Source of the DNA: CAYZJV01 sp964616275
GTDB taxonomy: Bacteria; Spirochaetota; Spirochaetia; Sphaerochaetales; Sphaerochaetaceae
Assembly (NCBI GenBank): GCA_964616275.1
Contig: CAZTUL010000036.1
Span: forward strand, 1 to 24,075
Length of the DNA stretch: 24,075 nucleotides
Reading direction: 5' to 3'
Part shown: positions 1-7,726 of the stretch, one piece after another
How positions within the stretch are numbered: the stretch's first letter is position 1
Layout: each line of letters begins with the position of its first letter
Made by a program: the position numbers and the translations under genes
Notes under the pieces: model-generated
What the model was told of the DNA's origin: nothing
The model's input: the letters and a program-made list of their open reading frames with translations, nothing else
Databases searched by the model: none

Positions 1-103
1 TTGTATTCATCAATCTACCGACAGCTTAGTCACATGTCAATCGTTGAGTTCAGCCTTGCAGAATGCTCTTACTCCCAGTAGAATGAGCCGAGAGAGGGAA
101 TGA
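1..103 (+). CDS. 3' end of an upstream gene (partial, frame uncertain)
   Basis: Two frames are open from the left edge. The frame starting at base 2 ends at a TGA at 101-103, three bases before the next gene's GTG start. The frame starting at base 1 ends at a TAG at 79-81. I prefer the first because the following genes in this operon are packed with 4-base overlaps or short gaps, and its tail ends in charged residues (RMSRERE). Only about 33 residues are visible, so no product can be named. Confidence 0.3.
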   Translation, partial: CIHQSTDSLVTCQSLSSALQNALTPSRMSRERE

Positions 104-106
104 ATC

Positions 107-601
107 GTGTCTAGGCATCATGTTATCCGTAGACTTGAACTCATGTGGAAGGGAATTACCATTGCAGCAAGGATTGACCCTTTTGTTGAAGAGGTATTGC
201 AGCTCATTCCCAACGATACGATAATCACGTGGAGAATACAGAAAAAAGGAATTACCTATAGTTATTCAGTTCGGAAAAAGGGGCTGCAGTTCACACAAGA
301 GATTGAATTATTGAACGATGTAAACCACATTACCTTTCATACCGATTCTCCGCATGCTCTGCATCAGGTTCTTACCGCTCGATTGCCACTTGCAAATGTT
401 CTTGCTAGTAAAGTGGTAAAAGCTTGCGGTTCTTCATCTATTATTATGGCATTAGTTCAGGTGAATAGATTAAGTAGTCCCTATATGTATGGGATGAGAA
501 GGGCCCGGATTGTATTCCCACATATTCTTCAGCCCTTAAATTACCCCAAACGTCGCTTTATTTATTTAGTTCGCTTCCTCACTGCAAAAGGAGCGTCATG
601 A
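107..601 (+). CDS. Small protein of unknown function, possibly SCP2-like
   Basis: This is a 164-residue soluble-looking protein with no signal peptide or membrane segment. The GTG start follows a purine-rich GAGAGGGAA ribosome-binding site at 91-99. I do not recognise it with certainty. The stretch from about residue 20 to 125 alternates short strands with a helix and ends in a pattern (ITFHTDSPHALHQVL, then LPLANVLASKVVKACG) that loosely resembles the last strand and helix of SCP2-type lipid-binding domains; this is a weak visual resemblance only. The C-terminus is basic (YPKRRFIYLVRF). Its stop overlaps the ATG of the next gene by four bases, so translation is probably coupled to the dehydrogenase-like genes downstream and the product may act with them. 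Confidence 0.75.
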   Translation: MSRHHVIRRLELMWKGITIAARIDPFVEEVLQLIPNDTIITWRIQKKGITYSYSVRKKGLQFTQEIELLNDVNHITFHTDSPHALHQVLTARLPLANVLASKVVKACGSSSIIMALVQVNRLSSPYMYGMRRARIVFPHILQPLNYPKRRFIYLVRFLTAKGAS

Positions 602-1695
602 TGATGGTAGATAAAGCTTCTAAATCTAGGTTCACTTTTCACATGCAAACTCCCATTACTATTGCTCATGATGCTTTTTATACATTACTTTCAGTGCTCA
701 AAGATGCAGGAATTTATAACCCTTGCTGGGTGCTGCCTGAAGAACCCGTTCAACGACGATTACTGAAACGAATCATCACAAGCGTATGTGGGCAAAGCTG
801 CATATCTGGTAACGAATCATTGATTATTGCAAACCAGGAACTATCAGAAGACTCTGTTAATCACTATGCACATATTTGCAAGGAGCAGATGTTTGATGGA
901 ATGATTCTGTGCGGAGACGAATCTACCATACGTTTTGGGAAGCTTATTTCGTTCCAGTTTTCGGAACTTTCTCAGGATAAACTCACTAAAGGGTGTCCTA
1001 TGGTGCTTGTCCCATTCGGAGAGCTTGATGGATCTGAGTATGTAGGAAGTATATCTTCTGAATCACACGTATTTGAAAATCCTTCTCTTATTCCAATCCA
1101 TTCGATTGTCGATGGAAGACTCAGCCGTCTTACTACGCTAAAGAGTATTGCCCGAAGTGTGTGTTATGCGTTATTGCGCGTGTACACCGCTTTATTGGAA
1201 GAATCTCACCCCTTCATCATGAATTTTGTTGAAGCAGCATCTACACATGCCCACCTCGCGTTGGAGCTAATTGTCGATTCTGGCAGACATACTGAAGCAT
1301 GGATTGATGGTACTCTTGCTGCTGCAGTAGTCATACACGCAGGAGGAACATGTGCACAGAATCAGAAAAATAATGCAATCATTACATTCTCAGAGCGACT
1401 TGCAATCCCGGGGATTGCGGATCGATATCAGAGTGCAGCCGCATTATTGCCGTATGTGTGCATGCGGATTCAACGAAACTATCCAGATATCTACCATTAT
1501 ATAAAAGAACTATTTCACGGTATGGATCCAATTGAGTTTACTCATACGTGGATTGCCCTAGCTGATTCTCGTGGTACAGACAAGGTGATACAACATCTCT
1601 GTGGAGATATGCATGACCTTCTCACACATCCACGAAACGTGAGAGATCTCCAGCCTATCTTGTCGTTATTCCCGAATCGAGGAGGGAGGAAATGA
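598..1695 (+). CDS. Degenerate iron-alcohol-dehydrogenase-like protein (probable pseudoenzyme)
   Basis: This 365-residue protein keeps the outline of the iron-containing alcohol dehydrogenase fold but not its chemistry. The nucleotide-binding GGGS turn is replaced by CGDES (residues 105-109) in the context MILCGDESTIRFGKLI. The usual IPTTxGTGSE segment appears as VPFGELDGSE (138-147). The region that normally carries the Asp and His metal ligands (about 178-200) has neither at those positions. The PHG motif region reads IPGIADRYQ (270-278), followed by the conserved LLPYV. I therefore infer no metal-dependent dehydrogenase activity. It overlaps both neighbours by four bases and is followed by a better-preserved relative, which suggests an old tandem duplication and perhaps a heterodimer. 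The ATG at 598 is followed by two more in-frame ATGs, and the exact start could be any of these. Confidence 0.75.
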   Translation: MMMVDKASKSRFTFHMQTPITIAHDAFYTLLSVLKDAGIYNPCWVLPEEPVQRRLLKRIITSVCGQSCISGNESLIIANQELSEDSVNHYAHICKEQMFDGMILCGDESTIRFGKLISFQFSELSQDKLTKGCPMVLVPFGELDGSEYVGSISSESHVFENPSLIPIHSIVDGRLSRLTTLKSIARSVCYALLRVYTALLEESHPFIMNFVEAASTHAHLALELIVDSGRHTEAWIDGTLAAAVVIHAGGTCAQNQKNNAIITFSERLAIPGIADRYQSAAALLPYVCMRIQRNYPDIYHYIKELFHGMDPIEFTHTWIALADSRGTDKVIQHLCGDMHDLLTHPRNVRDLQPILSLFPNRGGRK

Positions 1696-2978
1696 GAATC
1701 TTTCATCCCTTGATGCTATCTAATACTGTAAATATTATTGCTGGAATCGATTCACTACAAGAACTCGAACCCTTATTGTTGAACATGGACTGTAAAAATC
1801 CTTTTGTCATTATGAGCAAAGGAGCCTCGACATCTGGTGTTGGTGATATGTTTATAAAGGACAATCGTGCCGAGGTCCTTTCCGTACAGTACACAACAGT
1901 CATCGTATCAACAACAGAAATCTCGACAACATCTGTTAATTCTCTTGTTGAGCAATACAAGGTGGGTAGATGTGACAGTTTAATTGCTTTGGGTGGTGGA
2001 ACCATCATCGATTTAGTTAAATTGGTAAAACTTTCTCTTCTTGGTATACCAACAGCTCAAGTTCACTATGAGGGAACGTGCATTTTAGAAGAGGAAGAAA
2101 GGGCTCTTCCAAATTTACCACTTATTGCAATTCCAACAACAATAGGTTCTGGTAGTGGAGCTTCTCAAGTCGCCTATGTGTACTCTCCAGAGGTGAATCG
2201 TCCGCTACGGTTTGATCATCATGCACTACTTCCTCACAGCGTCATACTAGATCCAAAACTTTCCAAGACTGTCCCATCCATACAAACTGCAATGAGCGTT
2301 GCAGCTATTTTAGGACGTGCCATGGAGTCCATAACCAGTGCATTATCTGGCCCTGTAAGTGAATCCTACGCATGTCATGCTTTACGACTATTACATGAAC
2401 ATTCATTCCGTGTAATACATACTCCACACGATCTTGAAGCACGCCTCGGCATTGCTATTGCTTCTCACCTTGTTGGTATTGCCACTTCAATGACACGAGG
2501 AGGGTTAGCACATGTAACTGCACTGACCTTGGAAAAGATTGTGCATATTCCATATGGTCAAAGCATGCTCATCATGCTACCCCACACGCTCAGATATATT
2601 TCTGACAGTAGTACTGAAGCCCTTGAGCGAATGGCTATAACGGTGGGAATATGTGAGAAGAAACCAGACAAGAATTCTCAGCAGCTAGTTGCGGATGCAT
2701 TAGCGGGGATTACCTGGGTAAATAATTTCCTCACAAGCATTACAGCCTCTATGAGTCCAGCTCTACCTCGAAAGTTCTATGACATCCTGGATAATGAAAA
2801 GAAACAGCGGTTATTACGTCCTGAACAATTAGAGGATTTTGCCTCTAAGATTCTAGACAATACCGATCTTCTTTCGAATAAACGCCTACCTACGCTGTCT
2901 GAGATAGTGAGCATCCTTGAAGCTGCGTATTGGGGATATCCACTGAATCAGGATACGTCTCGAGAGTATACTATATAG
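1692..2978 (+). CDS. Iron-containing alcohol dehydrogenase family protein lacking metal ligands
   Basis: The 428-residue product is clearly of the iron-containing alcohol dehydrogenase family. It has ALGGGTIID for NAD(P) binding (residues 99-107), IPTTIGSGSGASQ (147-159) and VILDPKL (184-190). In this family the metal is normally held by Asp, His, His and His. Aligned by eye to the GMDALTH motif, the first two are Ala205 and Arg209. In GLAH-x13-Y the third His is kept (His274), but the fourth is Tyr288 and the nearby active-site His is Leu278. Cofactor binding may survive while metal-dependent redox chemistry probably does not. The ATG overlaps the previous stop by four bases after a GGAGGGAGG ribosome-binding site. 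It is the better-preserved partner of the preceding gene. The substrate is unknown. Confidence 0.85.
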   Translation: MRIFHPLMLSNTVNIIAGIDSLQELEPLLLNMDCKNPFVIMSKGASTSGVGDMFIKDNRAEVLSVQYTTVIVSTTEISTTSVNSLVEQYKVGRCDSLIALGGGTIIDLVKLVKLSLLGIPTAQVHYEGTCILEEEERALPNLPLIAIPTTIGSGSGASQVAYVYSPEVNRPLRFDHHALLPHSVILDPKLSKTVPSIQTAMSVAAILGRAMESITSALSGPVSESYACHALRLLHEHSFRVIHTPHDLEARLGIAIASHLVGIATSMTRGGLAHVTALTLEKIVHIPYGQSMLIMLPHTLRYISDSSTEALERMAITVGICEKKPDKNSQQLVADALAGITWVNNFLTSITASMSPALPRKFYDILDNEKKQRLLRPEQLEDFASKILDNTDLLSNKRLPTLSEIVSILEAAYWGYPLNQDTSREYTI

Positions 2979-2990
2979 ATGAGGTGATAC

Positions 2991-4685
2991 ATGGAACAGA
3001 GAGTAACTCTAACATACGAAAAACAGAAAATTACGGTTCCAATTGGTACGCGCGTTGAAGATGTCGTAATGAATAGACTTACATTGAATTCGAGCAATCC
3101 AACATATGCCGAAAATCCAGTAATTGGGATTCGCATGAATAATGAACCATTATCTTTTGGTGCAAAACTCATGGTTGATGCAGTCATAGAACCGATATAC
3201 ATGTTCAGTAACATTGGTAAACGTATGTACCGGCATACGCTGAGTTATCTCTTGGCTTATGCAAGCGAACGAGTGTTTCCCGAACGACGCCTCATTATTG
3301 GCCATGCTTTGGGAGATGGCTTTTATTACACTTTCGATGGAATCTCTTCGGTAAGCGAACAGGATGTATCTCGTATTGCAGATGAGCTGCGGAAACTGGT
3401 TGATGCGAATTTGCCTGTACACCAGGGGACAGTGAGTTATGTTGATGCCGTATCACATTTCAAAGAGAAGGGTTATGTAGCAACTGAGCTGCTTCTATCA
3501 TACCGAAACGACCCCACGCTGGAGTTGTATCGATGTGGAGCATTCATGGATATTGCGTATGAGCCCTTATTGCCATCAACAGGATTACTCAGTATTTGGG
3601 AACTTCGTCTCTATGGAGATCGAGGAATGCTTTTACGCTACCCACTTTCAAGCAGTTTTCTTTCGATTGCAAAATTCAGAGATAACCCACTGCTCTTCTC
3701 TGTGTTCCGTGAGAATAAAATCTGGGGTACCATTCTAAAGGTTAATTGTCTAGGCGAGATGAATACCATCTGTGGCTCTCGAGAAATATTCACTTTTATT
3801 CGAATGAACGAAGATCTACAACATAGGAGAATTTCTCAGATTGCCGATATGATTCGAGACAGAGATTCCGTTAAAGTGGTCTTTATTGCTGGACCATCAT
3901 CTTCTGGAAAGACTACTTTTGCGATGAGACTGTCTATCCAACTCAGATTGCTCGGATTCAACCCTGTACAGATTTCGCTTGATAATTATTATCGTCCAAA
4001 GGATCAAGCTCCATTAGATGCAGAAGGCAAACCTGATTTGGAGGTTCTGGAGGCTCTCGATCTTGAATTATTCAGAGATAATTTAGAAGCACTTTATGCT
4101 GGAAAGTATGTGGATCTCCCAAAATTTGAATTCAAAGATAACGGAAGACGCTTCTATGAGGGGAAACCGATAAGTCTGAAGGATAACACTATTCTGGTTA
4201 TTGAAGGAATCCATGGGCTGAATCCAAGACTGATTCCGGGCATTGATCGTAATACAACTTTTAAGATATATATTTCTGCACTTACACAACTCAATCTTGA
4301 TGACCATAACAGAATCTCTACAACAGATAACCGAATTCTCCGAAGAATTGTGAGGGATAACAGAACAAGGAGTACGAGTGCCCAGATGACCTTGGAGATG
4401 TGGCCATCAGTTGAACGGGGAGAAACACAACACATATTCCCCTATCAAAACCAAGCCGATATCATGATAAACTCTGCACTTGAATATGAACTTCCTGTGT
4501 TAAAACCATATGCCGAACCACTTCTAAAGACTGTAAAACCGGAGGCATATGAGGCATACCCGACAGCTAGAAGACTGCTGGGAATTTTGGAAAATGTATA
4601 TCCAATCCCAGCAGACCTTGTGCCAAGCGATTCCCTGTTACGTGAGTTTATTGGGGGCAGCGAGTTTCATAATGAGTGTCACTAA
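2991..4685 (+). CDS. Uridine kinase-like P-loop kinase with N-terminal TGS and editing-type domains
   Basis: This 564-residue protein is a three-part fusion. Residues 1-70 resemble a TGS domain. Residues about 75-200 resemble the threonyl-tRNA synthetase editing (SAD) domain, ending in LYRCGAFMDIAYEPLLPSTG. Residues about 295-520 are a uridine kinase/phosphoribulokinase-type P-loop kinase. Kinase motifs are intact: Walker A GPSSSGKT (301-308), SLDNYYRP, LPKFEFKDNGRR, Walker B-like ILVIEGIHG and RRIVRDNRTR. By family it should phosphorylate a nucleoside such as uridine with ATP or GTP. Fusions of this kind occur in spirochaetes and Thermotoga. The editing-type domain has lost its usual Cys and His ligands (CRGPH is AYEPL; the HxxxH helix is HTLSY), so it probably only binds. 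The start has GAGGTG four bases upstream. It is the last gene of the plus-strand operon. Confidence 0.88.
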   Translation: MEQRVTLTYEKQKITVPIGTRVEDVVMNRLTLNSSNPTYAENPVIGIRMNNEPLSFGAKLMVDAVIEPIYMFSNIGKRMYRHTLSYLLAYASERVFPERRLIIGHALGDGFYYTFDGISSVSEQDVSRIADELRKLVDANLPVHQGTVSYVDAVSHFKEKGYVATELLLSYRNDPTLELYRCGAFMDIAYEPLLPSTGLLSIWELRLYGDRGMLLRYPLSSSFLSIAKFRDNPLLFSVFRENKIWGTILKVNCLGEMNTICGSREIFTFIRMNEDLQHRRISQIADMIRDRDSVKVVFIAGPSSSGKTTFAMRLSIQLRLLGFNPVQISLDNYYRPKDQAPLDAEGKPDLEVLEALDLELFRDNLEALYAGKYVDLPKFEFKDNGRRFYEGKPISLKDNTILVIEGIHGLNPRLIPGIDRNTTFKIYISALTQLNLDDHNRISTTDNRILRRIVRDNRTRSTSAQMTLEMWPSVERGETQHIFPYQNQADIMINSALEYELPVLKPYAEPLLKTVKPEAYEAYPTARRLLGILENVYPIPADLVPSDSLLREFIGGSEFHNECH

Positions 4686-4705
4686 ATCCAACAGCTACAA
4701 ATTAC

Positions 4706-5311
4706 TTAGACATTATAGATATGTTTGAACTCATCAAATAGCTGCTGTACTTTAAACTGACACTTCCCACAGATTGTCCCATAGCCGGTGATTTCCCTCA
4801 ATTCATCAAGTGTGGTAGCCTCTTTGCTTTTTACAAGCTCCTCAATTCTTTGGTCTGTAACGTTCTTGCATTCACAGATTACTTTAGCTACTCGTTTTTT
4901 AAACGGATTCTCTCTGCCATTCCGATCAAGATAGTCATCAATAGCTGCCCGTAAAGCTTTATCACCAAGGACTGAACAGTGGAATTTATGTTGTGGTAAT
5001 CCACCAAGTCTATCGGTAATCATTGCAGGAGTAAGTTCATAGGCTTCTTCAAGAGTCATCCCTATGGCAATTTCGGACATCATTGAAGTACTTGCAATTG
5101 CACTTGCACACCCGTAGGTTTGCCACTTGAGATCTGTGATGATATCATCCTTTACAGAAATACCCACCTTCATCTGATCACCACATGCCATGGATCCGAC
5201 TAAGCCTTCTCCATCCGGGGCATAGTTTTCGTCTTCCCAGACATTCTTTGGATTCATGAAATGCTCTTTCACCGTATCTGTATATACCCAAACTGATGCG
5301 TTATTGCTCAT
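4706..5311 (-). CDS. nifU: NifU/IscU-type Fe-S scaffold with a C-terminal [2Fe-2S] (BFD-like) domain
   Basis: The 201-residue protein assembles iron-sulfur clusters on sulfur supplied by the adjacent NifS. Residues 1-130 are an IscU-type scaffold with the three cluster cysteines Cys43 (in ACGDQ, with Asp45), Cys68 (YGCAS) and Cys112 (FHCSV). Residues about 141-190 form a BFD/NifU-central domain with Cys146, Cys148, Cys181 and Cys184, the pattern that holds a permanent [2Fe-2S] cluster. The C-terminal Nfu domain of classical three-domain NifU is absent; the chain ends soon after Cys184. The ATG overlaps the nifS stop by four bases. The gene is convergent with the kinase gene, with 20 bases between the stops. 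A housekeeping Fe-S role is more likely than nitrogen fixation, since no nif structural genes are seen. Confidence 0.93.
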   Translation of the reverse strand: MSNNASVWVYTDTVKEHFMNPKNVWEDENYAPDGEGLVGSMACGDQMKVGISVKDDIITDLKWQTYGCASAIASTSMMSEIAIGMTLEEAYELTPAMITDRLGGLPQHKFHCSVLGDKALRAAIDDYLDRNGRENPFKKRVAKVICECKNVTDQRIEELVKSKEATTLDELREITGYGTICGKCQFKVQQLFDEFKHIYNV

Positions 5312-6462
5312 CGTGTTGAAATCTCCCTTAACCGCTTAATAATTGACGGCATTTTCTCTAATACGTAGTCGATGTCTTCTTCAGTATTAAACCTTCCGAG
5401 GCTGAACCTAATTGATCCATGGGCAAGCTCGACATTTAGGCCACTTGCCAAGAGCACATATGATGGTTCGAGCGAACCGGTCGCACATGCTGAACCTGTC
5501 GATACAGCAATACCCTCGAAGTCAAGCATGAGCAGAATCGATTCACCTTCGGCACCTGCAAACGATACGTTCAATGTGCCGGGAAGGCAGTCGGTGGGAT
5601 GCCCATTCACTACAACTTGAGGAATCGTGTTTACTAGCCCTTTGCGAAGTTTTTCTCGAAGTGTCCAGAGTTTTTTCTGCTCTTCTGCAGCTGTTTCAGT
5701 GACCAGTTGTGCTGCCCTTCCCATACCGATAATTGCGGCATTGTTATAGGTACCTGCCCGTTTTCCATCTTCCTGATGCCCTCCTTTAATAAAGGCATCG
5801 AAAGGTGCTCCATCACGCACGTACAGAGCCCCGACTCCTTTTGGTCCATAGAATTTGTGCCCAGAAAGACTCAAATAATCTACTTTCCACCGGTGTACGT
5901 CTACATCCATTTTCCCAATCGACTGCACTGCATCTGTATGCACGAGGCAACCATGCCGGTGAGCCATTTCTGTGATTTTTTCAATCTCCTGGATTGTTCC
6001 CGTCTCGTTGTTCCCCGACATAATGGAAACAAGAAGTACGTCTGAACCAAGTAGCTTCTCATAAGCGGCAAGGTCTATTTTTCCTGTTTTATCTACCGGT
6101 GCATAGTCTACTTTATAGCCTCGTTTCACGAGGTACCTACAAGTTTCTATAATTGCAGGATGCTCAATTGTTGAAGTGATAATTCGTTTTCGGTCAGATC
6201 CATCGTCAATCATTTCCCTAGCTTGAGTAAATACAGCGTTATCTGATTCAGATCCTCCACTGGTAAAAATCACCTCACTTGGATCAGCTCCTATCATATG
6301 AGCTACTGAACGACGAGCATCCTCAACTTGAAGAGATGCTTCTCGACCGAAATTATGCATGCTCGAGGCATTCCCAAATAATCGGTAACTGTCTGTAATC
6401 GCATCAATGACTTCAGGAGCCATTTGCGTTGTTGCATTGTTATCTAAATATACTAATTTCAT
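5308..6462 (-). CDS. nifS: Cysteine desulfurase (NifS/IscS class)
   Basis: This 384-residue class V aminotransferase-fold enzyme removes sulfur from cysteine using pyridoxal phosphate and passes it to the scaffold encoded next door. Visible landmarks are the LDNNATT start, His101 (TIEHPAI), Asp177 (VHTDAVQ), the PLP lysine Lys203 in SGHKFYGPKG, the RAGTYNN motif (235-241) and the persulfide cysteine Cys326 in GSACATGSLEPS, followed by the long flexible loop typical of NifS/IscS rather than SufS. Length is normal. The ATG has AGAAGG as ribosome-binding site at 6466-6471. It is the first gene of a two-gene operon with nifU. A candidate promoter with an overlapping palindrome lies just upstream, so the pair may be regulated by iron-sulfur or redox state. 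Confidence 0.95.
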   Translation of the reverse strand: MKLVYLDNNATTQMAPEVIDAITDSYRLFGNASSMHNFGREASLQVEDARRSVAHMIGADPSEVIFTSGGSESDNAVFTQAREMIDDGSDRKRIITSTIEHPAIIETCRYLVKRGYKVDYAPVDKTGKIDLAAYEKLLGSDVLLVSIMSGNNETGTIQEIEKITEMAHRHGCLVHTDAVQSIGKMDVDVHRWKVDYLSLSGHKFYGPKGVGALYVRDGAPFDAFIKGGHQEDGKRAGTYNNAAIIGMGRAAQLVTETAAEEQKKLWTLREKLRKGLVNTIPQVVVNGHPTDCLPGTLNVSFAGAEGESILLMLDFEGIAVSTGSACATGSLEPSYVLLASGLNVELAHGSIRFSLGRFNTEEDIDYVLEKMPSIIKRLREISTR

Positions 6463-6479
6463 GTACCTTCTCTCTTTTC

Positions 6480-6509
6480 AAAATAGGGAATCTAATCCCT
6501 TGGGGTCAA
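6480..6509 (-). promoter_or_regulatory. Candidate sigma-70 promoter of nifS-nifU with embedded palindrome
   Basis: Read on the minus strand, TTGACC (6504-6509) is followed after 18 bases by TATTTT (6480-6485). The spacer and box edges contain AGGGATTAGATTCCCT, an imperfect palindrome with perfect 5-base outer arms. A site between -35 and -10 is well placed for a repressor. The predicted transcript would have a leader of only about 11 bases, just long enough for the AGAAGG ribosome-binding site. Which protein binds is not known from the window. Confidence 0.42.
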
Positions 6510-6510
6510 G

Positions 6511-6876
6511 TCACTTTACCGAATTGAGAGAGAGTGCACTGTCTTCGTCGTCAGAAGAATTTCCTCGGTCGCCATGTACATAGCGGATATAACGTCTTGG
6601 AGCAAAACGGATGTGATGTGAACGAGCCCATTGCACATAGGCACACGTATCGGGTAGGTAGGAGGCAAACATTGCCGTAAACCGGGTTACCCTTCTACAA
6701 CGAGCCTGAGCCTCCAATCTTTTAAAATAGATGAGACACTGTCGTGTTTTAGGATCATAGTATTCACAATAGGAATCGAGGTCATACACAACTGTACGAC
6801 CCATGATAACTTTCTCATGACAGCAGAGGCCACATTTATTACATGTCCCTTCCCAAGCAGGAGCTGATTGCTTCAT
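6511..6876 (-). CDS. YkgJ-family CxxCxxxCC-type cysteine-cluster protein
   Basis: The 121-residue protein opens with CNKCGLCC, a run giving Cys12, Cys15, Cys18 and Cys19, with further cysteines at 37, 47 and 60. This is the signature of the YkgJ/CxxCxxCC family, thought to bind zinc or an iron-sulfur cluster; its biochemical role is unknown. The C-terminal 35 residues are basic then acidic (RYIRYVHGDRG, SSDDEDS) and look disordered. The ATG overlaps the surE stop by four bases and its ribosome-binding site, AGGGGAG, lies inside the end of surE, so it is translationally coupled. Position upstream of nifS is suggestive, but a separate promoter lies between them. Confidence 0.83.
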   Translation of the reverse strand: MKQSAPAWEGTCNKCGLCCHEKVIMGRTVVYDLDSYCEYYDPKTRQCLIYFKRLEAQARCRRVTRFTAMFASYLPDTCAYVQWARSHHIRFAPRRYIRYVHGDRGNSSDDEDSALSLNSVK

Positions 6877-7724
6877 GAGATAGGACTCCCCTGGTGCAAT
6901 TGTTCAAGTTTCTTTGCTGCGGTGATATCTACCACAGGGTTTACCAGGATAGGAGTGACAGAAATGAAGTGTTCACCAAGTAGCTGATAATCTGTTTCAA
7001 GTTCTGCATGAACTAACTCAGGAGGAGTGTCCGACTTTAACAGAAGAGTCATTTCTTCACCAATACCTACTCCGTTTGCATCAACATCTTCATCGCTGTA
7101 TGCTAGACCAAGCTTAGTGGATGAGGCATCGTAACTCGTTGAACGTGCACTTGAACTTTTTTCAACTACATCAAAATACTGCAATTGACCAATCATTCCC
7201 ACACGCCATGACCCATTAGGGACGGGGGGCACATTAATATTTAATAATACTTCTCGAGTACAAAATGGAAGAAATTCTTCAAGGTGTTCGGCAAGAAATG
7301 CCGCAGCCTCTACAAACGGATATTGCTCAGTATACTTTTCTGCTCGAGCCGAAATGGCAATCGCAGGAATACCGCGAAGAGCAGCTTCGCTTGCTGCCCC
7401 AACGGTTCCCGAGTAAAGGATATCGGTACTTGCATTATATCCATGATTTATACCCGAAATGATTACATCTGGAGTGATAGGGATAGCATCCCCATTGAGG
7501 CCATATAATATACAATCAGCTGGAGTTCCACTACAGTGATAATGTCGAGCATCATAACGAATAAATTTAATTTTACCTTTAAGTGTCATGGCATGCGACT
7601 GAGCACTTCGTTGATCTGATGGAGCACATACCCACACCTCATGACCCGCCTCAGCGAGCACAGCTTCAAGTACCGTAATACCCTCGGATTGGTATCCATC
7701 GTCATTGGTCAACAATATGATCAT
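6873..7724 (-). CDS. surE: 5'/3'-nucleotidase SurE
   Basis: SurE is a metal-dependent nucleoside monophosphate phosphatase, often linked to stress survival. From the ATG at 7724 the protein has 283 residues and begins MIILLTNDDGYQSEG, with the metal-binding Asp pair at residues 8-9. Further family motifs are SGINHGYN and YSGTVGAASEAALRGIPAIAIS. The frame is open 17 codons further upstream, but that stretch runs into the previous gene; the ATG at 7724 sits two bases after that gene's stop and matches the usual SurE N-terminus. No strong ribosome-binding site lies close by, so translation probably depends on coupling. It lies in a run with a galactokinase-like gene and a YkgJ-type gene. Confidence 0.95.
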   Translation of the reverse strand: MIILLTNDDGYQSEGITVLEAVLAEAGHEVWVCAPSDQRSAQSHAMTLKGKIKFIRYDARHYHCSGTPADCILYGLNGDAIPITPDVIISGINHGYNASTDILYSGTVGAASEAALRGIPAIAISARAEKYTEQYPFVEAAAFLAEHLEEFLPFCTREVLLNINVPPVPNGSWRVGMIGQLQYFDVVEKSSSARSTSYDASSTKLGLAYSDEDVDANGVGIGEEMTLLLKSDTPPELVHAELETDYQLLGEHFISVTPILVNPVVDITAAKKLEQLHQGSPIS

Positions 7725-7726
7725 AG

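Noticed and set aside
1..81. Alternative upstream partial gene ending at the TAG at 79-81
   Set aside because: It is open to the edge but leaves a 25-base gap in an otherwise tightly packed operon; kept only as the second choice.
4690..4743. CAGCTA and TAGCTG inverted repeat between the convergent kinase and nifU genes as a shared terminator
   Set aside because: The arms are only 6 bases with a loop of about 40 bases, no U-tract follows, and one arm is inside nifU coding sequence.
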